Below, piece by piece: positions 1 to 8,023 of a stretch of 53,091 bases of DNA. The notes beneath the pieces were generated by a model. The model did no database searches. It worked only from the letters and a program-made list of their open reading frames with translations, and was not told the origin of the DNA. The stretch is from Planctomycetaceae bacterium (lineage in GTDB: Bacteria > Planctomycetota > Planctomycetia > Planctomycetales > Planctomycetaceae), in assembly GCA_013813775.1 (NCBI GenBank), contig JACCRE010000168.1, positions 1 to 53,091 of the forward strand, read 5' to 3'. The stretch's first letter is position 1. Every line of letters begins with the position of its first letter. A program made the position numbers and the translations under genes.

Positions 1-1
1 C

Positions 2-1090
2 CCCAGTTCCCCTTCCCGCACCGCCCGTCTCTTCACCGCAGACGGCGTCCGCGGCGTCTATCGGAATGAACTGACGCACGCCGACGTCGAACGCCTTGTG
101 ACCGCGTTCGCGGGCGGACTCTGGGAGGAGGCAGCGGCGACTGGCAGCGGCGTTCCGGCGCGAGGCTTCCCCGTCGTCGTGGGTTACGACGACCGACCGT
201 GGTCGGTGCCGGTGGCGGTCGCCGCGGGCGAGGCGTTGCGTCGCACGGGGTGCGAAACGATCGATGTCGGTCTCGTCACCGGCCCCGCGTTTCGCTTCGC
301 GGTCAGTCATCTCGACGCCGCTGCGGGAGTGCTCGCGACCGGTGCCGGCGGCGGGCCGGCCGTCGCCGGCCTCGATTTCGCCGGCAAGGCTGGGCGACCG
401 CTTTCAACAGGCGGCGGGCTTGATCGCCTGAAGGAATCGTTCTCCGGGCGGATGAATCGCGGAGGGGCGGGTCGTCGTGAGTTCGATGCAAACATTCCCT
501 ACGAAGCGAGCCTCTGGCGCCATTTTCAGTCCTCTTCCATCGCTTCCTGCGTCGTCGGCACGTCGTCTCCGCTGGTCCATCAGCGGCTTGAACGAGTTGC
601 GAAAGAGGCGTCGATCTCACTGACGGTCGTCGAGCTGCCGCGTCGCGCCGTTGATGCGACAGGGATCGACACGGCCGGAATCTCCCGCATCGCCGCAGCC
701 GTCGCCCGTTCGGGAGCCACCTTTGGAATGTGGCTCGATGAGGACGGCACGAGGTTCCGAGTTCTGGACGAACGTGGCCGCACGTTGCCTGTCGCCGATG
801 TGGCCGGCATCTTGATTGAAGACGCTCTTACGGATCGACCGGGAGCGACCGTCGTCGTCGACTGGGAGATCGGTGATCGGCTCTGTGAGACGGTGCTGCG
901 CCGGCGCGAGGTCGCACGCTGCAACGGCTCGGCCGAGTCGATGACGATTTCGATGGCCGACCATGCCGCGGCGGTCGGAGTCGATTCCGCCGGCCGCCTG
1001 TGGCTTCCCGGCCAGCCGCTGGCGTGCGACGGGCTCGCGGCCCTTGCTCGCGTCCTCAGAGCCCTCGCCGGGACCGACACGCCTCTGTAG
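2..1090 (+). CDS. Phosphohexomutase-like protein, 5' partial, probably catalytically altered
   Basis: The reading frame is open from base 2, so the gene starts left of the window. The first GTG, at 98, lies inside the conserved N-terminal domain and is not the real start. The segment before it reads LFTADGVRGVYRNELT, the usual head of the phosphoglucomutase/phosphomannomutase family. The motif VVVGYDDRP and a following FAVSHLDAAAGVLATG also match domain I. The catalytic loop is normally TASHNP with the phosphorylated serine; here it reads ATGAGGGP, without Ser or His. The metal loop, normally DGDGDR, reads LDEDGTR, so only part of it is kept. The protein stops after domain III, and the phosphate-binding domain IV expected in a family of about 450 residues is absent. 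By inference it is a pseudoenzyme or a strongly diverged member. It converges on the next gene with a 30-bp gap. Confidence 0.72.
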   Translation, partial: PSSPSRTARLFTADGVRGVYRNELTHADVERLVTAFAGGLWEEAAATGSGVPARGFPVVVGYDDRPWSVPVAVAAGEALRRTGCETIDVGLVTGPAFRFAVSHLDAAAGVLATGAGGGPAVAGLDFAGKAGRPLSTGGGLDRLKESFSGRMNRGGAGRREFDANIPYEASLWRHFQSSSIASCVVGTSSPLVHQRLERVAKEASISLTVVELPRRAVDATGIDTAGISRIAAAVARSGATFGMWLDEDGTRFRVLDERGRTLPVADVAGILIEDALTDRPGATVVVDWEIGDRLCETVLRRREVARCNGSAESMTISMADHAAAVGVDSAGRLWLPGQPLACDGLAALARVLRALAGTDTPL

Positions 1091-1120
1091 GAGTCGATCA
1101 AGCGATTCGACTGACGCCGC

Positions 1121-3226
1121 TCACAGCCACAAGTGCTTGCGAACGAAGTCGATGACGTCGCCGAAGAGGACGTAGCCGAGCGCCCGATCACCGGTGTTGA
1201 TCTTGGCGCGGACCTCAGCCCCGATGCGACGGCGCGGCAGCGCCTCGGGATTATCGAGGGCGATCTCGACACGCACGACGTTTCCAAGTTCGCTGTCGGT
1301 TTGTGCCCGGGATTCGATCTTCTTGAGCGTTCCCGAGTATCGCGTTTCCGGGTCGGTGGCCAGCACGAATTCGACGGGCAGTCCCACGTCGCCTTTGCGT
1401 TGAATCGCACGCAGGATGTGACCCATGCGGCGGTCTTCGACATCGACTTCAAGATGCCACGTCGCCTTGTCGTCCATAACCTCCATCAGGACTTCGCCGC
1501 GACGGACGGGGCGGTTCTGAAGCAATTGATCGAGCTGGAAAGTCGCAACCACGCCGGTGATCGGCGCGGTGACTTTGAGACGCTCGGCGCGTTCCTCAAG
1601 GATTTCCAGTTGCTTTTCAAGGCCTGTGACCTCGGCCTGGGCGGCGACGAGTTCGCCTTCCAGTTGAGCCTGATCCTGTCTGGAATTTCGATCGGCAATT
1701 TGACCGGCGATCGCGGTGACGGCCTTTCGCTTGCCCGACAATTCTTCTGAAACCCGAATTTGCTCGGCACGAAGATCGTCGTTGCGAAGGACGGCGAGCG
1801 GGTCGCCGGCCTTCACGACCTCGCCGCCGCGCACGGCGAGTTGGGTGACTTCACCATCCCATGGGGCAAAGACGTCGCGCTGAACTTCAGGCATCAGCCG
1901 GCCTTCCGCGACGACCTTGTAAGGCCACGGGAAGAAGAAGAGGGCCAGGCTGACCGCCGCGACGGCGGCGATGATCGCCAGCGTCTTCGCGAGCTTCCGC
2001 CCGTGGAACCATTCGCCCGTGCGGCCGATCGCAAGCAGAGTGCGTCGCAGGAAGATGCGCTCGAACGTGATCGCCCGTTGCAGCGATGCCGCGACGTGAT
2101 CGGCAGTCACGTCAAGCTTTTCGTGCAATGCGGGCGGCACGCGACTGTCGTTGATCTGTTCGGCGACGATGCAGCCAATGACCCGCGCGTCCTTCTGCGC
2201 GAGACGCCGTTCTTTCTCTTTGTCTTCCAGCTCGGGCTTGACGAGCTCGCCCGTCTCGAACAGCGGCACGATCATCACCAGCCGGCTGTTGCTCTCGGCG
2301 ACATAATCGGCGAGCGGCTGTTCAAGCTGCGGCGGCAGGTTCTCGACGGCGCCGGTGTAAATCAGCGGTTCGCGACCGGCCATCACGACTTTGCAGAGCG
2401 CCGACATCCGCCGAACGAGGTTCGCCCGGGGATTGACTTTTTCCTGCCCGCTGATGGCCTCGACAGGCGTCTTGCGACCGCGCTTGCGCGCGATGCTGAC
2501 GCGATCGACGTTCAGCAGAATACGGCCGTCGCTCGCCGCCGTCGAAGCGACCTCGCCCACCGTGCGGCTGCGCTCCAGTTGGAGCAGGAACTTCTCGAGG
2601 TCCGTCCAGAAGGCGGGGGGCAGGCCGCCTTTTGGAGAAGGGGAGACGGGGGGAGAGGGGGAGACGTTAACATTCGGACGATTCTCCCTGTCGCCCCCTC
2701 GCGCCCTCGCCCCGTCCCCCCCTCGCCTCCCCGCGTCCCGCTGCCGGGTCAGATAGCGCGAGGCATAACCGGCCATTTGTTCGGTGAATTGCAGCAGTCC
2801 CGCCTTCGCACTCGCCGCCGTTTCGGGGCGCTGCAGGACTTCGATCACACCGACCGGCTCGGCGGCGACCGAAAGCGGGGCGACCACGTACAGATGCCGC
2901 GTGGGCAACTGCGTTTCGTCGGGTAAGTAGGCCTTAGTCTCGCCGGTCGATAAAGCTTCTCGCAGCAACTGGTCGTTGTGCTGCGTCGCCTGTGGAGCCG
3001 AGTAGAAACCTGATTCTTCCAGTCCAAGCTGATAGGCCAGTCGAATGGGCCCGCCGTCGCTGAGCCAGACGGCGGCACCGCGAGCTCCCACGGCGGCGGT
3101 CAGCCGGTTGAGAAATTCCGGGAAGAACGCATCCGGAGGAATGTCGGCCTCGGACAGCGATTCGATCTCACGGGCGAGCCGCAGGACCTTTTCCCGCAAC
3201 TGCGCCAATTCCGTGGCCTGTGACAT
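1121..3226 (-). CDS. GAF-domain / HlyD-type membrane adaptor protein
   Basis: The protein has 701 residues. Residues 1-160 resemble a GAF sensor domain, and residues 205-390 form a second GAF-like region. One membrane helix (about 411-433, ending FFFPWPYKV) is followed by a HlyD/membrane-fusion-protein part. That part has a split lipoyl domain (VFAPWDGEV about 452-460, then KVTAPITGVV about 551-560) flanking a coiled-coil hairpin (about 485-550), and then a beta-barrel. Residues 163-201 between the GAF regions are a Gly/Arg/Pro-rich insert encoded by a G-rich repeat. HlyD-type proteins normally bridge an inner-membrane pump to an outer-membrane channel, but no pump lies next to it. It is divergent from the secreted HlyD gene at 3432 across about 205 bp, where a shared promoter region is likely. 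The ATG start has no clear Shine-Dalgarno sequence. Family assignment is secure; the transported substrate, if any, is unknown. Confidence 0.8.
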   Translation of the reverse strand: MSQATELAQLREKVLRLAREIESLSEADIPPDAFFPEFLNRLTAAVGARGAAVWLSDGGPIRLAYQLGLEESGFYSAPQATQHNDQLLREALSTGETKAYLPDETQLPTRHLYVVAPLSVAAEPVGVIEVLQRPETAASAKAGLLQFTEQMAGYASRYLTRQRDAGRRGGDGARARGGDRENRPNVNVSPSPPVSPSPKGGLPPAFWTDLEKFLLQLERSRTVGEVASTAASDGRILLNVDRVSIARKRGRKTPVEAISGQEKVNPRANLVRRMSALCKVVMAGREPLIYTGAVENLPPQLEQPLADYVAESNSRLVMIVPLFETGELVKPELEDKEKERRLAQKDARVIGCIVAEQINDSRVPPALHEKLDVTADHVAASLQRAITFERIFLRRTLLAIGRTGEWFHGRKLAKTLAIIAAVAAVSLALFFFPWPYKVVAEGRLMPEVQRDVFAPWDGEVTQLAVRGGEVVKAGDPLAVLRNDDLRAEQIRVSEELSGKRKAVTAIAGQIADRNSRQDQAQLEGELVAAQAEVTGLEKQLEILEERAERLKVTAPITGVVATFQLDQLLQNRPVRRGEVLMEVMDDKATWHLEVDVEDRRMGHILRAIQRKGDVGLPVEFVLATDPETRYSGTLKKIESRAQTDSELGNVVRVEIALDNPEALPRRRIGAEVRAKINTGDRALGYVLFGDVIDFVRKHLWL
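2636..2745. repeat. G-rich/C-rich repeat pair inserted in a coding region
   Basis: The plus strand shows a purine block (GGGGAGACGGGGGGAGAG near 2639) followed, about 35 bp later, by a C-run block up to 2742. The minus (coding) strand of the second block has six runs of three or more G with short loops, a canonical G-quadruplex pattern. It keeps the reading frame of the GAF-HlyD gene and encodes a low-complexity Gly/Arg/Ser/Pro linker. Confidence 0.6.
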
Positions 3227-3431
3227 GCGAAGTCGAAGAAAAAGCGAGGGAACTGCGAGTGAACGGCGGCCGCCCGATTGATCGGGCCGATCCCCAGGAC
3301 TATCGTTCTGTATTGTGGTTCGGACCTCTCGCGGCGTCCACGGCTCTTGCCGCCTTTCTCAGGGAATCTCTTGCCGCGCAGGTTTGTTCCGTGCTTCTCG
3401 CCTCTCCTGCTCCCGTCTCTTGAGTGCTTCG

Positions 3432-4424
3432 ATGCCCCGCCTCATTTTCGGTACGACCGCGCTTGCTGGCGTCGCCGCTCTACTATTGGGTAGCGCGATC
3501 GGTCAGGAAAGATCGACGAGCGGCAAGGCTTCTACGGCCCCCGCGAAACCCGCCGTCTCGACGTCCGACATCGTCGTCGCGCAACGCAGCCGCGTGATCC
3601 TCGACGATGAAGCCACATTGGCGTCCGATCGTCCCGGCATTCTGGGCTTCGTCGAGCCGGCGGAAGGCGATCGCGTCACGGCGGGTCAGCAGGTCGCGGG
3701 CTTGAAGGACGCCGTCGCCAAAGCCACGCTCGCCGTCGCCGCGAAAACCGCCGAGAGCGACGTCGATATCCGGTATGCGCAGAAAGCCGCCGCCGTCGCT
3801 GCGGAAAAACTCAATAAGTCGTTGCAGGCCAATCGCCAGAATCCAGGCAATGTTACGGAGATCGAAATCTCGCAACTCAGACTCGATGCGGAACGTGCGA
3901 AACTGCAGATCGAAAAGGCAGAGCTCGACAAGAAGATCGCCGAACTGCAGAGCGACGAGAAAGCCGCCGAACTCGAAACGTTTCAGATCATCACCCCCCT
4001 CGACGGCATCGTGACCGAAGTTCTGAAGCACGCGGGTGAAGCGGTGCAGCAGGGGGACCCGATCCTGCGCGTGGTGAGAACCGACATCGTGCGCGTCGAA
4101 GGCTTCGTGAGCATCGCCGATGCCTTTCGCGTGCAGCCGGGGGATAGCGTCAAAGTCCGCCTCGATGCTGCGCAGCTTCCAGGACTGCCCGCCGTGCTCG
4201 CTGAACGCACTTTCGAGGGTAAGATTGCGTTCATCGATCCGACGGCGAAGCTCATCCTCAACCACGTCAGAGTTTGGGCGACGGTTCCGAATGAGGGCAA
4301 CCTGCTGAAGGCCGGACTGCCGGCGACGATGGAAGTGAAGCCCTCGGGCGATATTTCCGCCGCGATCGGCGTCGCCCCGAAAGCCGAAACCGCTCAAGCC
4401 GAAGCCACGGAGTCCCGCGAGTGA
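3432..4424 (+). CDS. Secreted HlyD-family periplasmic adaptor
   Basis: The protein has 330 residues. The ATG at 3432 is chosen because it places a signal peptide (LIFGTTALAGVAALLLGSAIG) at the N-terminus; the frame stays open upstream, but that part has no domain. One half of a lipoyl domain (about 60-100, VEPAEGDRVTAGQQVAGL) and the other half (about 187-215, ITPLDGIVTEV) flank a long Lys/Glu/Ala coiled coil (about 100-183). A beta-barrel domain follows and an Ala/Glu-rich tail ends the protein. This is the membrane fusion protein architecture. It precedes the M50/HlyD chimera on the same strand, separated by 227 bp containing a palindromic repeat pair, and probably works with it and with the divergent GAF-HlyD protein. 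No RND or ABC pump accompanies it. Confidence 0.82.
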   Translation: MPRLIFGTTALAGVAALLLGSAIGQERSTSGKASTAPAKPAVSTSDIVVAQRSRVILDDEATLASDRPGILGFVEPAEGDRVTAGQQVAGLKDAVAKATLAVAAKTAESDVDIRYAQKAAAVAAEKLNKSLQANRQNPGNVTEIEISQLRLDAERAKLQIEKAELDKKIAELQSDEKAAELETFQIITPLDGIVTEVLKHAGEAVQQGDPILRVVRTDIVRVEGFVSIADAFRVQPGDSVKVRLDAAQLPGLPAVLAERTFEGKIAFIDPTAKLILNHVRVWATVPNEGNLLKAGLPATMEVKPSGDISAAIGVAPKAETAQAEATESRE

Positions 4425-4436
4425 ATCTCGCACGAT

Positions 4437-4600
4437 TACTCCCCTCTCCCTCGGGAGAGGGGCCGGGGGTGAGGGGAGCGGGTTGGCGTTCCACGTCGCT
4501 TGCGCCCATTCTCTCGGTGAGCATTGACGTGAATGAAGACAATGCGAGGCGGCAGAGCGTCCCGTCACCCCTTTCCCCTCTCCCGAGGGAGAGGGGGACT
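4437..4600. repeat. Composite inverted pair of REP-like palindromes (copy A)
   Basis: Two copies of a short palindrome lie in opposite orientation about 90 bp apart. Each contains CCCCTCTCCCTCGGGAGAGG, a hairpin with a 9-10 bp stem, plus a G-rich flank ending GGGGTG. The left copy spans about 4440-4478 and the right copy about 4567-4600. The arrangement matches that of bacterial interspersed mosaic elements. A second pair with the same architecture is at 44426-44592. It fills most of the 227-bp gap between the HlyD and M50 genes. Confidence 0.8.
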
Positions 4601-4651
4601 GGATTCGTGAATGGGTCCGGCACCACTCGGTGTTTCGTCAGGAAGCTTTGA

Positions 4652-6889
4652 ATGCAGGCGGCGACCACACATCAGTCGATGTTGCCGTCGGCCCTGCGGC
4701 CGATCCCGATGCGGGCACGTCCCGATCTCGTCGTCGAGCGGATCGACTATCAGGGGCAACGGTCGTACGTCATCAAGGATCCGGTGGGTCTCAAATATCA
4801 CCGGCTGCGTCCCGAGCAGTATCGGGCCTTGCAACTGCTCGACGACCATCGCAGCCTCGAAGGCTTGCGCGATGCGCTGCGGGTCGAGTTTCCCGCCCTG
4901 CACCTGCAATTGCCCGACGTGCAATCGCTCGTCTCCGACCTGCATAAAGGCGGCCTCGTCTATACCGGCCGGCCTGGGCAGGGGGCGGCGATGCTCGGCA
5001 AGCGGCGCATCGAACGTCGCAAAAAGATCAAGCAGACTCTGAAAAGCTTTCTCTATCTGCGACTGCCGGGCTGGGATCCCGAAACGACGCTCACCGCCAT
5101 GCTGCCGTTCGTCCGCTGGATCTTCCAGCCCTGGGCGATCGTGCTGACGTGGATCTTCGTCGTCTCGGCCTGGATCGTGCTCGGCATCAACTTCGGCACG
5201 TTCAGCCGCGAGCTGCCGGCGTTCCACCAGTTCTTCGGCTGGCCGAACGTCATGTATATGTGGGCCACGCTTGCCTTATGCAAGGTCGTGCATGAGTTCG
5301 GGCACGGTTTGTCGTGCAAGTATTTCGGCAGCGAGTGCCACGAGATGGGCGTGATGCTGCTCGTGTTCAGCCCGTGCCTGTATTGCGACGTGACTGATTC
5401 GTGGATGCTTCGCAATAAGTGGAAGCGGTTCGCGATCGGGGCCGCGGGAATGTACGTCGAGGTCGTTCTGTCGGCGATCGCGATCTACGTATGGGCGTTC
5501 GCCGAGGACGGATTGATCAAGATGCTCGCGTTGAACGTGTTCTTCGTGACCACGTTGACGACGGTCATCTTCAACGCAAATCCCCTGATGCGATTCGATG
5601 GCTATTACATGCTGTCGGACTTCCTGGAGATTCCGAATCTCCGACAGAAGGCCGACAAGATGCTCCGCGAGAAGTTCGGCTGGTACTGCCTGGGCATCGA
5701 ACCGCGGCACGACCCGTTCATGCCCGAGACCGGCACCGTCTGGTTCGTGACGTTCGCGATCGCCGCCTGGGGCTATCGCTGGTTTATCATGTTCAGCATC
5801 TCCATCTTTCTTTACACGTGGCTGAAGCCTTACGACCTGCAAAGCATCGGCGCGACGCTCGCCGTGACGTCGATCGTGGGTGCAGTCGTCGCGCCCTGCA
5901 TGGCTCTGTATCAGATGCTCAACGCCCCGAGGACCGATCCCTTGAGCAAGCCGAAAATCGCCGCCACGCTGACGGCCGTGGGCGTGGCCGCCGTCGCGGC
6001 CTCGTTCATTCCGCTGCCGTTACATGTGACGGCGCCGTTTCTCGTCGAGCCGGCCGACGTGCGGAATGTCTTTGTGCAGACGCCGGGCGAGTTGAAGAAG
6101 ACCTACGTCAAGCCGGGCGATCACGTCGCAGCGGGCGACGTGCTGGCCGTGCTGACGAACGCCGAAGAAGAAGACAAACTGCGGCAATTCGAAGCGGAAC
6201 GCGCCACCGAACTCGAACGGGCGGCCGCGTTCGCCCTGTCGCGCGACGAGGCGCGGCACATGATGGCGGTGCAGCGCGTGTCGGGTCTCGACAAGCGTAT
6301 CGCAGATGCGAAACAGCGGCTGGAAGAGCTGAAGATCGTCGCCAGCGTACCCGGCATCGTCGTCGCGCCGCCGGAACAGGGCCAGGCGAACGGCGGCGGG
6401 GATGGACGGACGCTGTCGACTTGGAGCGGCTCGCCTCTTGAACCCGAGAACGTCGGCGCGTATCTCGAAGCCGGCACGCAGCTCCTGTCGCTCGCCCCTC
6501 GCGACTCCGCCGGCAAGATTGAAGCGACGCTGCTCGTCGATCAGGCCGACCGCAACGACGTGTTCGAAGACCAGTCCGTCGAGCTGCGATTCGATCACAT
6601 TCCCGACAAGATCTACGATTCTCAGGTCGCTGAATTCGCGCATCGTCACGTCGAATTCGCGCCGCCCCCGCTGTCGAACAAATACGGTGGTCCGCTGGCG
6701 ACGGTGAGCGAGCAGGACGGTCGCGAACGCCTGTCGAGCAATGCTTATCAGGCCCGAGTGCTGCTCGATTCCGATCCCGAACTGATGCGACCCGGGCTGC
6801 GAGGCACCGCCCGGCTCGACGCGGCGAATCGCTCGGCCGGACAATGGATCTGGCGCTGGATCAACCAGACGTTTTACTTCCGGCTGTGA
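4652..6889 (+). CDS. PqqD-like / M50 site-2 protease / HlyD chimeric membrane protein
   Basis: The protein has 745 residues. Residues 33-105 resemble a PqqD-like or winged-helix domain. Membrane helices surround the M50 zinc-protease motif HEFGH (residues 214-218) and the second metal motif with FNANPLMRFDGYY (about 307-319, Asp316). More membrane helices run to about 455. The C-terminal part, about 470-745, is a HlyD-like module with a lipoyl half (VFVQTPGELKKTYVKPGDHV), a short coiled coil (about 505-562) and a second half (about 562-615). In other bacteria this M50 plus lipoyl layout occurs next to export adaptors, and the real task is unclear. All catalytic residues are present, so it may be an active intramembrane protease. 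It follows the secreted HlyD gene and likely forms one module with it. Confidence 0.82.
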   Translation: MQAATTHQSMLPSALRPIPMRARPDLVVERIDYQGQRSYVIKDPVGLKYHRLRPEQYRALQLLDDHRSLEGLRDALRVEFPALHLQLPDVQSLVSDLHKGGLVYTGRPGQGAAMLGKRRIERRKKIKQTLKSFLYLRLPGWDPETTLTAMLPFVRWIFQPWAIVLTWIFVVSAWIVLGINFGTFSRELPAFHQFFGWPNVMYMWATLALCKVVHEFGHGLSCKYFGSECHEMGVMLLVFSPCLYCDVTDSWMLRNKWKRFAIGAAGMYVEVVLSAIAIYVWAFAEDGLIKMLALNVFFVTTLTTVIFNANPLMRFDGYYMLSDFLEIPNLRQKADKMLREKFGWYCLGIEPRHDPFMPETGTVWFVTFAIAAWGYRWFIMFSISIFLYTWLKPYDLQSIGATLAVTSIVGAVVAPCMALYQMLNAPRTDPLSKPKIAATLTAVGVAAVAASFIPLPLHVTAPFLVEPADVRNVFVQTPGELKKTYVKPGDHVAAGDVLAVLTNAEEEDKLRQFEAERATELERAAAFALSRDEARHMMAVQRVSGLDKRIADAKQRLEELKIVASVPGIVVAPPEQGQANGGGDGRTLSTWSGSPLEPENVGAYLEAGTQLLSLAPRDSAGKIEATLLVDQADRNDVFEDQSVELRFDHIPDKIYDSQVAEFAHRHVEFAPPPLSNKYGGPLATVSEQDGRERLSSNAYQARVLLDSDPELMRPGLRGTARLDAANRSAGQWIWRWINQTFYFRL

Positions 6890-6997
6890 TGGGTCCGCGG
6901 CACCCCGGTTGTGATGCCGGTGTCCGGGTGCTATAAGAGCCGATCGGCTAGGATTGACCGCGATTGTCCACGCACCCCGCTTTCACGGAGGCCTGAC

Positions 6998-7363
6998 ATG
7001 GCCGACAACGACAACCCCACGAACGGCGAGCAAGCCCACGATCAGCCCCACGCCTCGCCCCCCCCGGCACAACAGGCCCAGCAGACGGTGCGGCTCGACG
7101 ACTCGAAGGTCGAAGCCTGCTATGCGAACTTCTGCCGCGTGAGCAGCACGCCGGAAGAGATGATCCTCGACCTGGGTCTCAACCCGCATCCGTTCGGCAC
7201 CGGCGAGATCGTCGTGCCCGTCAATCAGCGGATCATCCTGAACCATTACACCGCGAAGCGTTTGCTCGCGGCCCTCAGCATGGCCGTGCAGCGGCACGAG
7301 CAGGCGTTCGGCAACCTCGAAACCGACGTGCGCAAGCGAGTCAGGCAGAACCCGTCGGCGTAA
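6998..7363 (+). CDS. DUF3467 family protein
   Basis: The protein has 121 residues. The ATG at 6998 is preceded by ACGGAGG at a good distance, which fixes the start. The first 35 residues are a disordered Asn/Gln/Pro-rich tail. The core, about residues 36-115, carries the DUF3467 pattern: [19 protein letters not shown], then [18 protein letters not shown] and a terminal helix. It is a soluble protein of unknown function that is common in planctomycetes. It stands alone between the M50 chimera and the VOC gene, with no overlap to either. Confidence 0.85.
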   Translation: MADNDNPTNGEQAHDQPHASPPPAQQAQQTVRLDDSKVEACYANFCRVSSTPEEMILDLGLNPHPFGTGEIVVPVNQRIILNHYTAKRLLAALSMAVQRHEQAFGNLETDVRKRVRQNPSA

Positions 7364-7453
7364 GTGCGTGTCGTTGCGATGAGAATGCTTGGCGGACGAG
7401 TCACGGCTCGTTCGCCGGCGTTCGCCGCCCTATGATTCCGGCGGGAGACTGCC

Positions 7454-7786
7454 ATGACCACGGAAACCGCCGTCGATGCATTGGACGCACTGCATCACGT
7501 CGCCATCGCGGTCGGCGATATCGCCGAGGCCGTCGAGTGGTATCGCAAGACGTTCCGCTGCGAAATCGCGTATCAGGACGCGACTTGGGCGATGCTGAAG
7601 TTCGCGAACTGCAATCTGGCGTTGGTGATTCCGGGCCAGCATCCGCCGCATCTGGGCTTCGTCACGCCGACCGAGACCGCCGAGAGCTACGGCACGCTCA
7701 AAGGGCACCGCGACGGCACGCGGTCGATTTATATCGCCGATCCGTCGGGCAACCCGGTCGAACTGCTCGCCGCGGATTCGGTTTGA
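7454..7786 (+). CDS. VOC-family (glyoxalase/dioxygenase fold) protein
   Basis: The protein has 110 residues, the size of a single VOC module pair. It starts at an ATG with GGGAG six bases upstream. It opens with LHHVAIAVGDIAEAVEWYRK, the characteristic first beta-alpha of the fold with a possible metal His, and closes with SIYIADPSGNPVELLA, where the Glu is the usual last metal ligand. The substrate cannot be told from sequence; relatives include glyoxalase I, methylmalonyl-CoA epimerase and antibiotic-binding proteins. It appears monocistronic. Confidence 0.85.
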   Translation: MTTETAVDALDALHHVAIAVGDIAEAVEWYRKTFRCEIAYQDATWAMLKFANCNLALVIPGQHPPHLGFVTPTETAESYGTLKGHRDGTRSIYIADPSGNPVELLAADSV

Positions 7787-7972
7787 GCCGACGAGCGGCC
7801 CGCGTCAATCGGCCGGTGGACTTCGATTCGCCGCGAGGTTTGCATTTCCCCGGCGGCGACTTAATCTAGGTCGTGGACCGTCCGCGACGGCGAAAGAACC
7901 GTCCGATCCGGCCTTCCCCGGGCGTGACTTTCTCTTTGAGCGTTCGGAGAACGTGACGGGTGAAGGGCGCGC

Positions 7973-8007
7973 TTCTCACTTCTTCCGTTCTCAGTTCTTC
8001 CGTTCTG
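7973..8007. repeat. Heptamer-periodic C/T-rich repeat
   Basis: Five 7-nt units of the form TTCTCAC, TTCTTCC, GTTCTCA, GTTCTTC, CGTTCTG lie just upstream of the PRPP synthetase gene. They share their period with blocks at 9074, 10720, 20634 and 30079. Confidence 0.5.
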
Positions 8008-8023
8008 CCTTAAGGCTTCGGCG

